Origin: Nitrospira sp.
GTDB lineage: Bacteria > Nitrospirota > Nitrospiria > Nitrospirales > UBA8639
Reading direction: 5' to 3'
DNA length: 64,000 nucleotides
NCBI GenBank assembly: GCA_024760505.1
Contig: CP058931.1
Span: 2,180,001 to 2,244,000 of the forward strand
Part shown: piece after piece, positions 45,384-55,022 of the stretch
Numbering within the stretch: the first letter of the stretch is position 1
Layout of the letters: the number at the start of each line of letters is the position of its first letter
Translations under genes and position numbers: made by a program
Notes under the pieces: model-generated
Told to the model about the DNA's origin: nothing
Databases searched by the model: none
The model's input: only the letters and a program-made list of their open reading frames with translations

Positions 45384-45833
45384 ATGAAGGGAAAGCCATT
45401 TAGAATTTTCGTGTTCGCTACGGCACTCACATTCTTTGGTGGCAGCCTGCATTTGCCGGTTGCCTTGGCATCATCCGTACTTTCATCCAAGGTAGATGTT
45501 GAAATTATGGTCAAGGTCAACCAAAAAGGGTTTTCAGACGAACGAGGAAAATTATTTGGTCCAAAAAATTTCCTGAAAATTCCGAAAGGTCAGGTGGTGC
45601 GAATCACCTTTGTTTTCGATGAAAGCATGTCCAGCTTGTCTTATGGGGATACTCATCAAATTGCCATTACGGGGGCCGGTGGGACGAAAGAGTCCGAAAA
45701 AATTTGGATGTTCAGCAAAAAGTCAAGTATTACCTTGCAGAGCGGGAAAGACGGCGATGCTTTTCGAGCGTATTGCATTGTCGATTGCATTGGGATGGAA
45801 CATTTAAATAATCTTTTAATTAAGGTGGTTTAA
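45384..45833 (+). CDS. Secreted cupredoxin-like protein
   Basis: 149 residues with a signal peptide (about 1-30, ending ALASS). The remainder is beta-rich: VDVEIMVKVNQKGF, FLKIPKGQVVRITFVF, THQIAI, and a C-terminal AYCIVDCIGMEHLNNLLIKVV in two parts. His91 and a Cys131-x3-Cys135-x2-Met138-x-His140 cluster near the end resemble the copper loop of cupredoxins; the spacing is close to, but not identical with, the CuA motif. I infer a periplasmic copper protein. It stands alone. Confidence 0.75.
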   Translation: MKGKPFRIFVFATALTFFGGSLHLPVALASSVLSSKVDVEIMVKVNQKGFSDERGKLFGPKNFLKIPKGQVVRITFVFDESMSSLSYGDTHQIAITGAGGTKESEKIWMFSKKSSITLQSGKDGDAFRAYCIVDCIGMEHLNNLLIKVV

Positions 45834-46091
45834 CCGGTTTTTGATTTACGGTTACAACGCTGAAACGTTGGGTATATCGTTTCGGGAATGTTGAATTGTG
45901 AGTGCGACGGGTTCCATTCAGTGTGACCCTTGGCCTGAGATATACCCGCGTCCCCGCATAACGTGTGACCAAAAAATTATTGAGAAGCTTTGAGTCTGTT
46001 GATACGCTGACGGGGGGGGGTAGCGTGTGTTCGGAAGAGTAAGCGGCGCGCCCTCCGATTTTTGTCCACGAGAGTGGCATAGCAGGAATGG

Positions 46092-46525
46092 TTATTGCCG
46101 GGAAACCCGTTTTCTTTGTCTAACCAATTCTTCGAATTCAACGGCCAAAAACACGATTGTTGAAAGAATGAGACAGAGGCCGAGGTGGTCCAGAATTAAG
46201 GGCATGGTATGAACGATGGGATTGAGGAAAGACACGTAGATGATGGCCATCTGAAGGGCCAAGGTGAGGAGCACGGCTCCTAATAACTAGAGATTGGTCA
46301 ACAGTCCCCGCTGTATAAATGATTCCTGCTCCGCACGAATCGCCAACACATGGCCCATTTGGGAGAGGGTGAGGACGGTGAACACCATGGTTTGCCATTG
46401 TTCTTGATTAGCCTGATATGCCCACATTTCAGTAGCCAGCGCCACACCTCCCAAAAGTAGTCCTACCCACAAGATATGTTGCCAGAGGCCACCGGCAAAG
46501 ATGCTTTCATTCGGCGGGCGGGAAA
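46092..46525 (-). pseudogene. Remnant 4 of a P-type ATPase gene (amber stop)
   Basis: This 430 bp piece matches the C-terminal six-helix region of the intact ATPase (GLLLGGVALATEMWAY, VLTLSQMGHVLAIRAEQESF, LGLCLILSTIVFLAVEFEELV). It is interrupted by a TAG at about 46289 where the intact gene has a Trp codon (LWLFG). It lacks the first 770 or so codons. It ends 120 bp before the start of the double hydrolase gene. It is the best preserved remnant. Confidence 0.9.
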
Positions 46526-46646
46526 AGCGGTGCGTGCGTTGAATGTAAGGGGACAGCCTTCATAGAGGTGTGCGAGTGAGACAGAAAATTCAGATTCTTC
46601 TGTGAATAATGAGTCAACGCATCGTTGGAAGAGCATAAGGGGCCCT

Positions 46647-48902
46647 ATGCAGTTCAAAAGATGGATGACTGATCGGCTCCCTCCCCAGTTTCGTGAATGG
46701 CTCTGGGCGCGAAAGGTTGAGTTTGGGAATCGCCGGATCCGGGAGCTTGGTTGCCATCTCTTAAATCGGATTCATCAGACTGCCCAACAGGATTTGATTC
46801 AATTTGAACGTGTAGTCTCGAATGGGGAGTGGGAGTTCTATCGTGATAAATGCCTGGAGGCACTCCGTCGCTCGTTACCAGATCATTCAGAGAATTTGGG
46901 CATAGTTTCCTCTATGGTCACTGGCACTATGGAGTATGCCGGGTGCCGGATTGACAATATTGTCTTTCAGGGGCATAGGGATCTGTCGGTGACGGCCAAT
47001 CTCTATCGGCCTATTCGAACCACCCAGAAAATTCCTGCGATTGTCATCTGTCACAGCCATCATGACTCAAAAACTGAAGAGGAATTGCAGTGCATGGGGA
47101 TGACCTGGGCACGGCAGGGATGCGTGGTTTTTGTGATGGACCTCCTCGGGCATGGCGAGCGTCGACAACATCCCTTTGTTGATCCAACAGACTATGGCAG
47201 CTCTTTTCGTGTTGATCGGCAAGACTATTATTTTCGGTCTGTGCTGGGCATGCAATTGGATATGGTAGGCGAAAGTTTGATGGGTTGGATGGTTCAAGAC
47301 CTGAGGCGTGGCATTGACCTGTTATGGGCCGATCCACAGATTGACCGTGATCGAATCATCGTCATCGGGTCAGTGGCAGGCGGCGGAGATCTTGCGGCAG
47401 TAGTTGGAGCCTTGGATGAGCGTGTGGCGGCATTGGTTGCGTTCAACTTTGGACACCTGCCGATGGGTGATTGGGACTCCACAAGAAATCTTCCTGATAC
47501 CGCTCGATCTGGTTTTTGGCCATGGATCATTCTTGCCTCCCTGGCCCCTCGCCGGTTGGTCTCCGGGCACGAATTTGCCTGGCACCCGGAACATGATCCC
47601 GTGTGGGCGCGTCTTGAAGAAGTGTATGAGCTTTATGGTAAACGGGATTTCCTTCGATCGGTTCACGGTTCCGGCCGAGTATCAGGGCATGGCCCTGAGG
47701 ATACCCACTGCACGAATGTCGGACCCATTCATCGTAAGCAACTCTATCCTATTTTTCAGGAATGGTTTGACATTCCCGTGCCTGATCGAGAAGTGATCGA
47801 ACCTCTTCCCAAGGAAAAACTCGCATGTTTGACAATGGACACGCCCAGGCTATTCAGCCTGTATTCCGTTCATGAAGTGACGCAGAAAATTTGCCAAAAA
47901 CAGCTCAACAGTGCGCGCGGGGTGAGAGCATCACAAGAGCCACATCTGCGGGCTGTGCAATTGCAGCATGAACTCGTCGAGGTACTTGGGCCAATGACCC
48001 CCTTCACACCATATCGAGTTCGATCCATTCGAAAAGGTTTTGGGCGGTCCGAATATGTTGTGTTGGAGGTCGAAAAGAATCTATTGATACGCTTGCAACT
48101 TCTGTGGCCTTCGGGTTTGCACACAACCAAACCACCCGTGGTGATTGGCATTGCGCAGGAGGGAAATTTTCCCTTGAGAAGAGAACGTCGTTCGCTGATC
48201 CGGAGTCTACTAGGCCAGGGAATCGTCGTCTGTTTGACCGAGTTGCGGGGGATAGGCGATGGTCGTCATGGCGAAATGTACCGCGGCAGAATCAGTCCGA
48301 GTGCCGGTGTAGCTGCAACAAGTCTGATGCTGGGGGAGAGTTTGGGAAGTTCCCGTGTTCGTGACCTACGAACCGTGATTGACTATCTCAGAAACCGGGA
48401 GGATGTCAATCGAGGGCAGATAGGCCTATGGGGTGATTCTCTTGCTGCCAATAACGTAGCTGAAAACGAACTGGCTGTACCCTTGGATGCGACACCTGTT
48501 CCAGAGCGAGGTGAGCCGCTAGGTGGAGTGGCAACTCTCCTTGCCGCACTTTTCGAACCACAGGTTCAAGGGGTGTATGTTCATGGAGGCCTTATGAGTT
48601 TTGATGCATTGCTGAATGAACCGTTTCTGTACATTCCGGCAGATTCTATCATTCGGGGGTTGTTACGAATAGCAGATTTGCCGGATATTGCGGCGGAGTT
48701 GGCACCTCGACCCCTTAGGATGGAATCGTTAGTGGATGGGTGTAATCGCAAGGCAAGTCGTCACCAGATTGAAAAGACCTACCATCTGGTTGGTCTTTCG
48801 TATGCTCGAGCAGAAAAACCAGATGAATTTTCGGTCGATGTTGAGGAATCGTCTGCGGATACAATTTCTATGTGGTTTCGTCATATGTTGAATCTGCCAT
48901 GA
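46647..48902 (+). CDS. Double alpha/beta-hydrolase, first domain lacking nucleophile serine
   Basis: 751 residues from ATG 46647 (AAGGGG upstream; GTG 46602 is possible). Two alpha/beta-hydrolase domains are arranged in tandem. The first (about 55-400) has AIVICHSHHD, MDLLGHGER and a nucleophile elbow that reads IGSVAGGGD where acetyl-xylan-esterase-like proteins have TGxSGGG, so the Ser position is Ala (codon at 47376-47378). The second (about 430-751) has TELRGIGDG and the elbow LWGDSLAANN, with a Ser. No signal peptide. Likely one active esterase/peptidase-type domain plus a scaffold domain; the substrate is unknown. It is the cargo between ATPase remnant 4 and the intact ATPase. Confidence 0.8.
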   Translation: MQFKRWMTDRLPPQFREWLWARKVEFGNRRIRELGCHLLNRIHQTAQQDLIQFERVVSNGEWEFYRDKCLEALRRSLPDHSENLGIVSSMVTGTMEYAGCRIDNIVFQGHRDLSVTANLYRPIRTTQKIPAIVICHSHHDSKTEEELQCMGMTWARQGCVVFVMDLLGHGERRQHPFVDPTDYGSSFRVDRQDYYFRSVLGMQLDMVGESLMGWMVQDLRRGIDLLWADPQIDRDRIIVIGSVAGGGDLAAVVGALDERVAALVAFNFGHLPMGDWDSTRNLPDTARSGFWPWIILASLAPRRLVSGHEFAWHPEHDPVWARLEEVYELYGKRDFLRSVHGSGRVSGHGPEDTHCTNVGPIHRKQLYPIFQEWFDIPVPDREVIEPLPKEKLACLTMDTPRLFSLYSVHEVTQKICQKQLNSARGVRASQEPHLRAVQLQHELVEVLGPMTPFTPYRVRSIRKGFGRSEYVVLEVEKNLLIRLQLLWPSGLHTTKPPVVIGIAQEGNFPLRRERRSLIRSLLGQGIVVCLTELRGIGDGRHGEMYRGRISPSAGVAATSLMLGESLGSSRVRDLRTVIDYLRNREDVNRGQIGLWGDSLAANNVAENELAVPLDATPVPERGEPLGGVATLLAALFEPQVQGVYVHGGLMSFDALLNEPFLYIPADSIIRGLLRIADLPDIAAELAPRPLRMESLVDGCNRKASRHQIEKTYHLVGLSYARAEKPDEFSVDVEESSADTISMWFRHMLNLP

Positions 48903-48989
48903 CTCAAATCAAACTTCACTTGGCATCAAGTGTCTTTCCTCCAATGATGGCAAGCTTCTCGTCGTGATGACAAAAATGGGAGTGCCAAA

Positions 48990-51680
48990 TTAGGGCCAGG
49001 GCAACCAACCGCGACGTCTGATCCATTTTTCAAGTTCGACGGCAAAAAACACGACGGTTGACAGGAGGAGGCAGAGGCCCAATTGGTCCAGAGTTAAGGG
49101 CATGGTATGGAAGATGGGATTGAGAAAGGGCACGTAGACCGTGGCCATCTGAAGGGCGAAGGTGAGGAGCACGGCTCCAAATAACCAGAGATTGGTCAAC
49201 GGTCCCCGCTGAATAAATGATTCCTGCTCCGCACGAATCGCCAACACATGGCCCATTTGGGAGAGGGTGAGGACGGTGAACACCATGGTTTGCCATTCTC
49301 CTTGATCGCCCTCGTAGGCCCACATTTCAGTAGCCAGAGACACACCACCCATGAGTAGTCCTACCCACAAGATATGTTGCCAGAGGCCACCGGCAAAGAT
49401 GCTTTCGTTTGGCGGGCGGGGAGGACGCTGCATGATCTTTCGTTCCTCGGGTTCCATGGCAAGTGCCAGGCCGGGTAAGCCGTCGGTGACGAGATTGATC
49501 CATAAGATCTGAATCGGAAGCAGGGGAATCGGCAAGCCGAATAACGGCGCAAGAAAAATTGTCCAGATTTCTCCGGAATTGCTCGTCATCGTATATTTCA
49601 CAAACTTGCGGATGTTGTCATAGATCCGGCGTCCGTCCCGGACGGCGGTGACGATGGTCGCAAAGTTATCATCCAACAGAATCATGTCGGAGGCTTCCCG
49701 GGCTACGTCTGTGCCGGTTTGCCCCATCGCAATGCCGATGTTGGCCTGGTTCAACGCGGGGGCGTCATTCACCCCGTCGCCGGTCATCGCGACAAACTCT
49801 CCCCTGGTTTGCAGGGCTTTGACGATGGCAATTTTTTGCGCGGGAGTGATGCGGGCATAGACGCGAGTATGCTCCACCAGTTGCGCCAGCTCTTCGGGGG
49901 AACGGTGTTCCAATTCCTGGCCGGTCAGCACCGTGGTGTCCTTATTGATAATTCCAACGCGTGAGGCAATGGCTTGGGCGGTGCCGGGGTGATCGCCGGT
50001 GATCATGACGGGGGTGATCCCTGCCGATTGGCAGAGGGCGACCGCCTTCGCGGCTTCTTCCCGTGGCGGATCCATCATGCCGGCAAATCCGAGGAAGATC
50101 AGTTCGCGTTCGACAGTCGAGGAAGTCATTTCCGTGGGTGTTTGATCCCAATGCCGATAGGCCACCGCCAAAACCCGCAAGCCTTCATTGGCCATCTGTT
50201 CGGCCTGCTCTAATAGACTGTCGAGGTCCAGTGACAGAGGGCCGGTCTGTGTGAGCATGGATTGGCAAAGCGGAAGAAGTTTTTCCGGCGATCCTTTGGT
50301 AAAAGAGATGGTGCCCTTCGGCATGCGATGCATTGTCGTCATGCATTGGCGATCTGAGTCGAAGGGGATTTCTTCTATGCGGGGATTTGTGGCCTCTAAG
50401 GTGCCTTTGTCATACCCGGCCTCCACGGCCGCCAGAAACAAGGCCACTTCCGTGGGATCACCCAAGGTCTGGCCTTCGGGCTGTGCCTTTGCATCGTTGT
50501 TGAGCGCCAATCCCAGAAAAAACAGATGAATGGGATTGTGGAGGTCGGCTTCGCTGTCGGGTTGTCTACCCGCAGATGGGCGCAGTATGTTCCCGGCCAC
50601 TGACATCTGCTCCACACGCATGGAGTTTTGTGTGAGCGTGCCTGTTTTATCGGAGCAAATATAGGTGACGGAGCCTAAGGTTTCCACAGCGGGCAGTCGC
50701 CGGATCAACGCCTGCTTTCGCGCCATTTTTCGTGCGCCCAAGGCCAGCGAAATGGTGACGACGGCTGGTAAGGCTTCAGGAATCGCGGCCACGGCCAGAC
50801 TCACGGCCGTTAAGAACATGAGCACCGGCGGCTCACCCCGCCAGACGCCCACAGCAAACAACACAATACAGATTGCCAGAACGGCCAGCGCGAGGCGTCG
50901 TCCAAACACCGCCAGGCGTTGTTGCAAGGGCGTTTTGATGTCTTCGTCCTTATGCAGGAGCGACGCGATTTGTCCTAGCTCGGTCTTTAGGCCGGTGCCA
51001 ATGACGATCCCTGTGCCGCGGCCATATGTCAGGAGCGTGCCTTTATAGGCCATATTCCGTCGATCACCCAGGGAAAGCTTCGGGTCGTCCAGCGGGTCGG
51101 TCTGTTTGTCCACCGGGACGCTCTCGCCTGTGAGCGCCGATTCATCCACTTTGAGTTGAACGGCTTCGATGAAGCGAAGGTCGGCAGGGATGAGGTCTCC
51201 GGCTTCCAGCAGGACGATGTCGCCCGGTACCACATCGAGCGTGGAGAGCGAGGCGACCTGCTCCTCACGTCGAACGCGCGTTGTAGGCGTGGCGAGTTTC
51301 TTGATAGCCTGCATGGCTCGGTCCGCCCGATATTCCTGCACAAATCCGATGATCCCGTTGAGTACCACGATGATGACAATCGCCAGGGCATCCAGACGCT
51401 CCCCCAACATGCCCGAGACAATGGCGGCGCCAATTAGCACCAGAATCATAAAATCGGTAAATTGATCGAGGAAAATCCGCGTGAGACTGCGCTGGCGATG
51501 TTCGGGAATGGTGTTTTGGCCATGCTGTTTCAACCGGCGGCGGGCTTCCCCGGCATTCAGCCCCGATTGAGTGTCGACTTCCAGGCGCTGAGTGACGTCC
51601 GCGACAGGAAGAGTATGCCAGACCGTGTCGTCTGGCGATGGGGGAGGGGTCTCCGCGCTAGGGTTGGGTTTGTTGGTCAT
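48990..51680 (-). CDS. Cation-translocating P-type ATPase (type II, Ca2+-like)
   Basis: 896 residues. Full set of P-type signatures: TGES (184-187), PEALP in M4 (301-305), phosphorylated Asp344 in DKTGTLT, ATP-binding KGSPEKLL, hinge TGDGVNDAPAL, and the six C-terminal TM helices with WINLVTDGLPGLALAMEP in M6 (N-L-V-T-D, a cation site of type II pumps). The N-terminal cation ATPase domain is intact. This suits Ca2+ or another cation export across the inner membrane. The 3' end of this gene is present in four more decayed copies to the left. Confidence 0.94.
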   Translation of the reverse strand: MTNKPNPSAETPPPSPDDTVWHTLPVADVTQRLEVDTQSGLNAGEARRRLKQHGQNTIPEHRQRSLTRIFLDQFTDFMILVLIGAAIVSGMLGERLDALAIVIIVVLNGIIGFVQEYRADRAMQAIKKLATPTTRVRREEQVASLSTLDVVPGDIVLLEAGDLIPADLRFIEAVQLKVDESALTGESVPVDKQTDPLDDPKLSLGDRRNMAYKGTLLTYGRGTGIVIGTGLKTELGQIASLLHKDEDIKTPLQQRLAVFGRRLALAVLAICIVLFAVGVWRGEPPVLMFLTAVSLAVAAIPEALPAVVTISLALGARKMARKQALIRRLPAVETLGSVTYICSDKTGTLTQNSMRVEQMSVAGNILRPSAGRQPDSEADLHNPIHLFFLGLALNNDAKAQPEGQTLGDPTEVALFLAAVEAGYDKGTLEATNPRIEEIPFDSDRQCMTTMHRMPKGTISFTKGSPEKLLPLCQSMLTQTGPLSLDLDSLLEQAEQMANEGLRVLAVAYRHWDQTPTEMTSSTVERELIFLGFAGMMDPPREEAAKAVALCQSAGITPVMITGDHPGTAQAIASRVGIINKDTTVLTGQELEHRSPEELAQLVEHTRVYARITPAQKIAIVKALQTRGEFVAMTGDGVNDAPALNQANIGIAMGQTGTDVAREASDMILLDDNFATIVTAVRDGRRIYDNIRKFVKYTMTSNSGEIWTIFLAPLFGLPIPLLPIQILWINLVTDGLPGLALAMEPEERKIMQRPPRPPNESIFAGGLWQHILWVGLLMGGVSLATEMWAYEGDQGEWQTMVFTVLTLSQMGHVLAIRAEQESFIQRGPLTNLWLFGAVLLTFALQMATVYVPFLNPIFHTMPLTLDQLGLCLLLSTVVFFAVELEKWIRRRGWLPWP

Positions 51681-52400
51681 CTTGGCTGTTGAGACTCTAG
51701 TAGACTTCTGAAATGTTGTGGAACGTGGATCCCGTTATAACTTTGATTCCAATTTTCAGACACGGGATGAACACCTGATGATTTGGTTTTCCCCTAAACC
51801 ATGTTGTCATCTTGAGCTCCTTGGGACAGATGGCAGGCGTCGGACCAGGGGAGACAAATCTTTCAGCGATACACATGACCTGAAAGAACATGTCCTTCTG
51901 ACGCATTCGGCAAAGCTCAAGGCAAGGTCCACCGAAGGATCTGGCTGAGCCATAGCCTCATCACCCTGGGCACAGATCTTCATCACAACTCGTTTTTCCT
52001 GTAGTGATTCCAATGAATTTCCAAAACCATCGTTATCTGTGTGCCTGCCTTGCCCCTGCGATGACGCCTGCCGGCTGGCCAAAGGGAAGGACGCTCTTAT
52101 CCGCCGCCGGACCTTGTTTGAGCCCAGCGAGTTGGTCCGCCTCCGCAAGTTTGCGTCCGTCCCCTCTTATGAGGCCAGACGGGGCGTCAATGGTTTTGGG
52201 TCCTTTTGCCGAAACAAAAGGATCTCGCCTGCCGGGGCGAAACCCGGCAATACAGAAAATCCCATTCGAGTTGGAGCCACCGGTGCAATGCGTTCTTCTC
52301 CCAACCCTTTTTGACTGGCAACCTCCCAAGATGGATTCCCGATACGTCTTGTAAAGCTTTAAGGCTAAAACCATTCGTTCCGCATGATCATTTTTACCTT
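51681..52400. other. 720 bp region without a convincing gene; possible dispersed repeat
   Basis: The stretch around 52030-52320 is open on both strands, and reads FCRNKRISPAGAKPGNTENP on plus and FVSAKGPKT on minus. I recall such strings from many unrelated genomes, where they are mis-annotated as hypothetical proteins, which would point to a dispersed non-coding repeat. I cannot prove this. No ribosome binding site or family domain is found. The left part holds the ATPase promoter. Confidence 0.3.
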
Positions 52401-52889
52401 CTATCCCTCTTTAATTTGATACATCTCATGGCATGCCAGGCATCTGGTCGTGATAGTCGACAGGCGTTGAAGAATGTCCTGTGATGTCGTGCCCCCGGTG
52501 ATCGCATCCGCCAATTCGTCAAAATCCCGATGCACAGACATTCCAAGCTGTTTGAGGGGAAGAGGAAGTTTAAGCATAAGCGAGGGATTGTCATCTACGG
52601 CCATTTTCATTCCGGCCGAACGGGCCGCCGCTGCAGCCTGAGCATGTCCTTGGGTCTGGTCAGGATCGCTCAGGCCCGTCACGACGCCATGCACGGCCTG
52701 AAGGAGTTGCCGCATTTCCGTCAGGATAAAGTCCCGTTCGGTTGGAGCAAGATGCACAACCGTTCGGCCATCGGCTGAAGGGGTGGTCGCCCCTTGAAAA
52801 AAGAACCAGCCCAGTAGGCCGGCGCTGACTATCCAGAGCACGAGTGTAATCCGGCAAAGATTTTTTGAGAATGAAGGTAAAGATGCCAA
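52401..52889 (-). CDS. Membrane-anchored c-type cytochrome, cytochrome c'-like
   Basis: 162 residues: a single N-terminal TM (about 13-33) and a helical domain ending in CLACHEMY (CLACH at 150-154). A haem motif at the C-terminal end of a four-helix-like domain fits the cytochrome c'/c556 class. The domain would face the periplasm. Such proteins bind NO or CO or shuttle electrons. It is divergent from the oxidoreductase operon, with 260 bp between. Confidence 0.8.
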   Translation of the reverse strand: MASLPSFSKNLCRITLVLWIVSAGLLGWFFFQGATTPSADGRTVVHLAPTERDFILTEMRQLLQAVHGVVTGLSDPDQTQGHAQAAAAARSAGMKMAVDDNPSLMLKLPLPLKQLGMSVHRDFDELADAITGGTTSQDILQRLSTITTRCLACHEMYQIKEG

Positions 52890-53149
52890 CTGGAGTCTCC
52901 TTATTTTTTCAATAACCTGGTCGTTTAGGGAATCAACTGGGGCATTATTCTACATGACAAATGATTTTGACTGTACCTCTTTTCCCCAATCCTCCGGCTC
53001 ATCGTTTTCGGCCTATTGAAGATTGTTGAGGTTTTGCTAGTTGAATCTATTATTTCAGACTCTCAGGCAATAAGGCATATCTCTTGCCAAACACATAATG
53101 AGTAAGTGGTAACGACAGGGACACATTCAGGTGAGTTGATGAGGGGCCA

Positions 53150-53722
53150 ATGATCCAAATCCGTATTCATGGCAGAGGAGGGCAGGGAGTGGTGACCGCT
53201 GCCGAGCTGCTTGCCTTAGCGGCATTCCGGGATGGAAAGGAGGCGCAGGCCTTTCCCAGTTTTGGATCTGAACGGACCGGGGCCCCGGTCACGGCATTCT
53301 GCCGGATCGATTCCCAACCGATTCGCAGTCGGGAGCCGGTCTATCATCCGGATGTCTTACTCATACAGGACTCCACTCTGCTGCATCAGGTGGATGTCTT
53401 TGCCGGATTAGCCCAGTCAGCCCTCGTTCTCATTAATTCCACACGACATGTGGACGCGCTTCATCTTACTGATTTTGTCACCCAACATCCCGGCGTGCAG
53501 ATGTATTCCTTCCCGGCATCCGATCTGGCCATGAAGCATCTGGGGCGACCGTTTGCCAATATCGGGATGGTGGCGGGGTATGCGGTCCTCACCGGGGAAG
53601 TCAGCAAAGCTTCCGTGAATCAGGCCATTACAGAGAAGTTTCCTGGAAAGATTGGAGAACTGAATGTGACCGTGGCTGCAGAGGTGTATGACTATGTTGC
53701 GGCAAATCTGGCCAAGGTCTAA
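53150..53722 (+). CDS. porG: 2-oxoacid:ferredoxin oxidoreductase gamma subunit
   Basis: 190 residues, beginning IRIHGRGGQGVVTAAELLA, the classical gamma-domain entry, followed by SFGSERTGAPVTAF. The domain helps position TPP and CoA in the complex. First gene of a four-gene operon (gamma-alpha-beta-flavoprotein), with AGGGG before the ATG. The closest known type is pyruvate (or branched 2-oxoacid) oxidoreductase; in Nitrospirota such enzymes run carboxylation in the reductive TCA cycle or oxidation under anoxia. Confidence 0.93.
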   Translation: MIQIRIHGRGGQGVVTAAELLALAAFRDGKEAQAFPSFGSERTGAPVTAFCRIDSQPIRSREPVYHPDVLLIQDSTLLHQVDVFAGLAQSALVLINSTRHVDALHLTDFVTQHPGVQMYSFPASDLAMKHLGRPFANIGMVAGYAVLTGEVSKASVNQAITEKFPGKIGELNVTVAAEVYDYVAANLAKV

Positions 53723-53748
53723 TTCATTCGAGGAATCAACAGAAGACT

Positions 53749-55002
53749 ATGAAACAACATATTGAAGGATCTCAAGCCGTGGCTCACGCTGTCGCCCTCT
53801 GCCGACCTGAAGTAATGGCCTGCTATCCGATTTCTCCCCAAACCCATATCGTCGAAACTCTTTCACGCAAGGTCAAGGCCGGAGAAGTTGGCAATTGCCA
53901 ATTCCTGAATGTCGAATCAGAGTTTGGCGCTTTAAGCGTCCTGATCGGCGCCTCGGCGATGGGTGCGCGAACCTATACCGCGACGACGAGCCAGGGACTG
54001 TTATTCATGGCGGAAGCGGTCTATAACGCGGCCGGCCTGGGGCTCCCCATTGTCATGACGATTGCCAATCGCGCTGTTGGTGCCCCGATCAATATCTGGA
54101 ACGATCATTCGGACAGCATGTCCATGCGGGATGCCGGCTGGCTTCAATTGTTTGCGGAAGATAATCAAGAAGCCGTCGATCTTCACATTCAAGCCTTTCG
54201 CCTGGCCGAGGAACTCAGTTGTCCGGTGATGGTGTGCATGGATGGCTATATTCTCACCCATGCCTATGAGGTGGTGGATCTTCCCACGCAAGAGCAGGTG
54301 GATGCGTACCTGCCTGTGTTTGAGCCCGTTCAAGTGTTAGATCCACAGGATCCTGTGTCCATTGGCGCGATGGTCGGACCGGAAGCTTTTGCCGAGGTGC
54401 GGTATCTCGCGCATAACAAGCATCTGCGAGCGTTAGAGGAGATCCCCCGACTCTCCCAGGCTTTTCAGGACATCTTTCAGCGGAGTTCCGGTGGGCTGTT
54501 GAAGACCTATCACACGGATGAGGCGGAAACCATTCTGCTGGCACTGGGCTCGGTGAACGGTACGATTAAAGACGCGGTGGATGACTTGCGGGAAGAAGGA
54601 TGGCCGGTAGGGTCAATTGCGCTCCGTGCCTATCGTCCATTTCCCTCCCATGCTCTCCGTCACGTCGTCAAAGGTGCCAAGCGAATTATTGTCATTGAAA
54701 AGGACCTGGCGGTAGGAAAGGGCGGCATCGTGTCCAGCGATGTAAAGATGGCTCTTCAGGGGGTACCAATCATTGTGGATACGGTGATCGCGGGACTTGG
54801 AGGTCGCTCGATTCCTAAAGCCTCGGTCATTGATACGGTGAAGCAAGCATGCCTGGAAGGTTTGGAAGAACCTCATTTCCTCGATCTGAATTGGGACGCC
54901 ATTAATCGGGAATTGACCAGACAACAGGCGCAGCGGCGTTCGGGACCCACCCCGGAGAATATTCTCCGGGAAATCGGTGCTCCCGGCGCATCGCCCATTT
55001 AA
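53749..55002 (+). CDS. porA: 2-oxoacid:ferredoxin oxidoreductase alpha subunit
   Basis: 417 residues. The N-terminal pyrimidine-binding domain has GSQAVAHAVALC, YPISPQTHI and VESEFGALSVLIGASAMGAR (in pieces), with the TSQGLLFMAEAVYNAAGLGLPIV run; the C-terminal transketolase-like domain includes LALGSVNGTIKDAVD and VIEKDLAVGKGG. It provides half of the TPP site with the beta subunit. It is 26 bp from the gamma gene and 20 bp before beta. Substrate assignment as pyruvate rests on overall similarity. Confidence 0.95.
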   Translation: MKQHIEGSQAVAHAVALCRPEVMACYPISPQTHIVETLSRKVKAGEVGNCQFLNVESEFGALSVLIGASAMGARTYTATTSQGLLFMAEAVYNAAGLGLPIVMTIANRAVGAPINIWNDHSDSMSMRDAGWLQLFAEDNQEAVDLHIQAFRLAEELSCPVMVCMDGYILTHAYEVVDLPTQEQVDAYLPVFEPVQVLDPQDPVSIGAMVGPEAFAEVRYLAHNKHLRALEEIPRLSQAFQDIFQRSSGGLLKTYHTDEAETILLALGSVNGTIKDAVDDLREEGWPVGSIALRAYRPFPSHALRHVVKGAKRIIVIEKDLAVGKGGIVSSDVKMALQGVPIIVDTVIAGLGGRSIPKASVIDTVKQACLEGLEEPHFLDLNWDAINRELTRQQAQRRSGPTPENILREIGAPGASPI

Positions 55003-55022
55003 TCCTTAGTGATGAGGCCGCT

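Noticed and set aside
45820..46080. Minus-strand 86-codon frame crossing a nine-G run (46012-46020)
   Set aside because: Composition is not protein-like; the G run is probably just a homopolymer, with no gene whose phase it could vary.
48990..51680. Treating the intact ATPase as also decayed
   Set aside because: All P-type motifs and TM regions are present in one frame of 896 codons.
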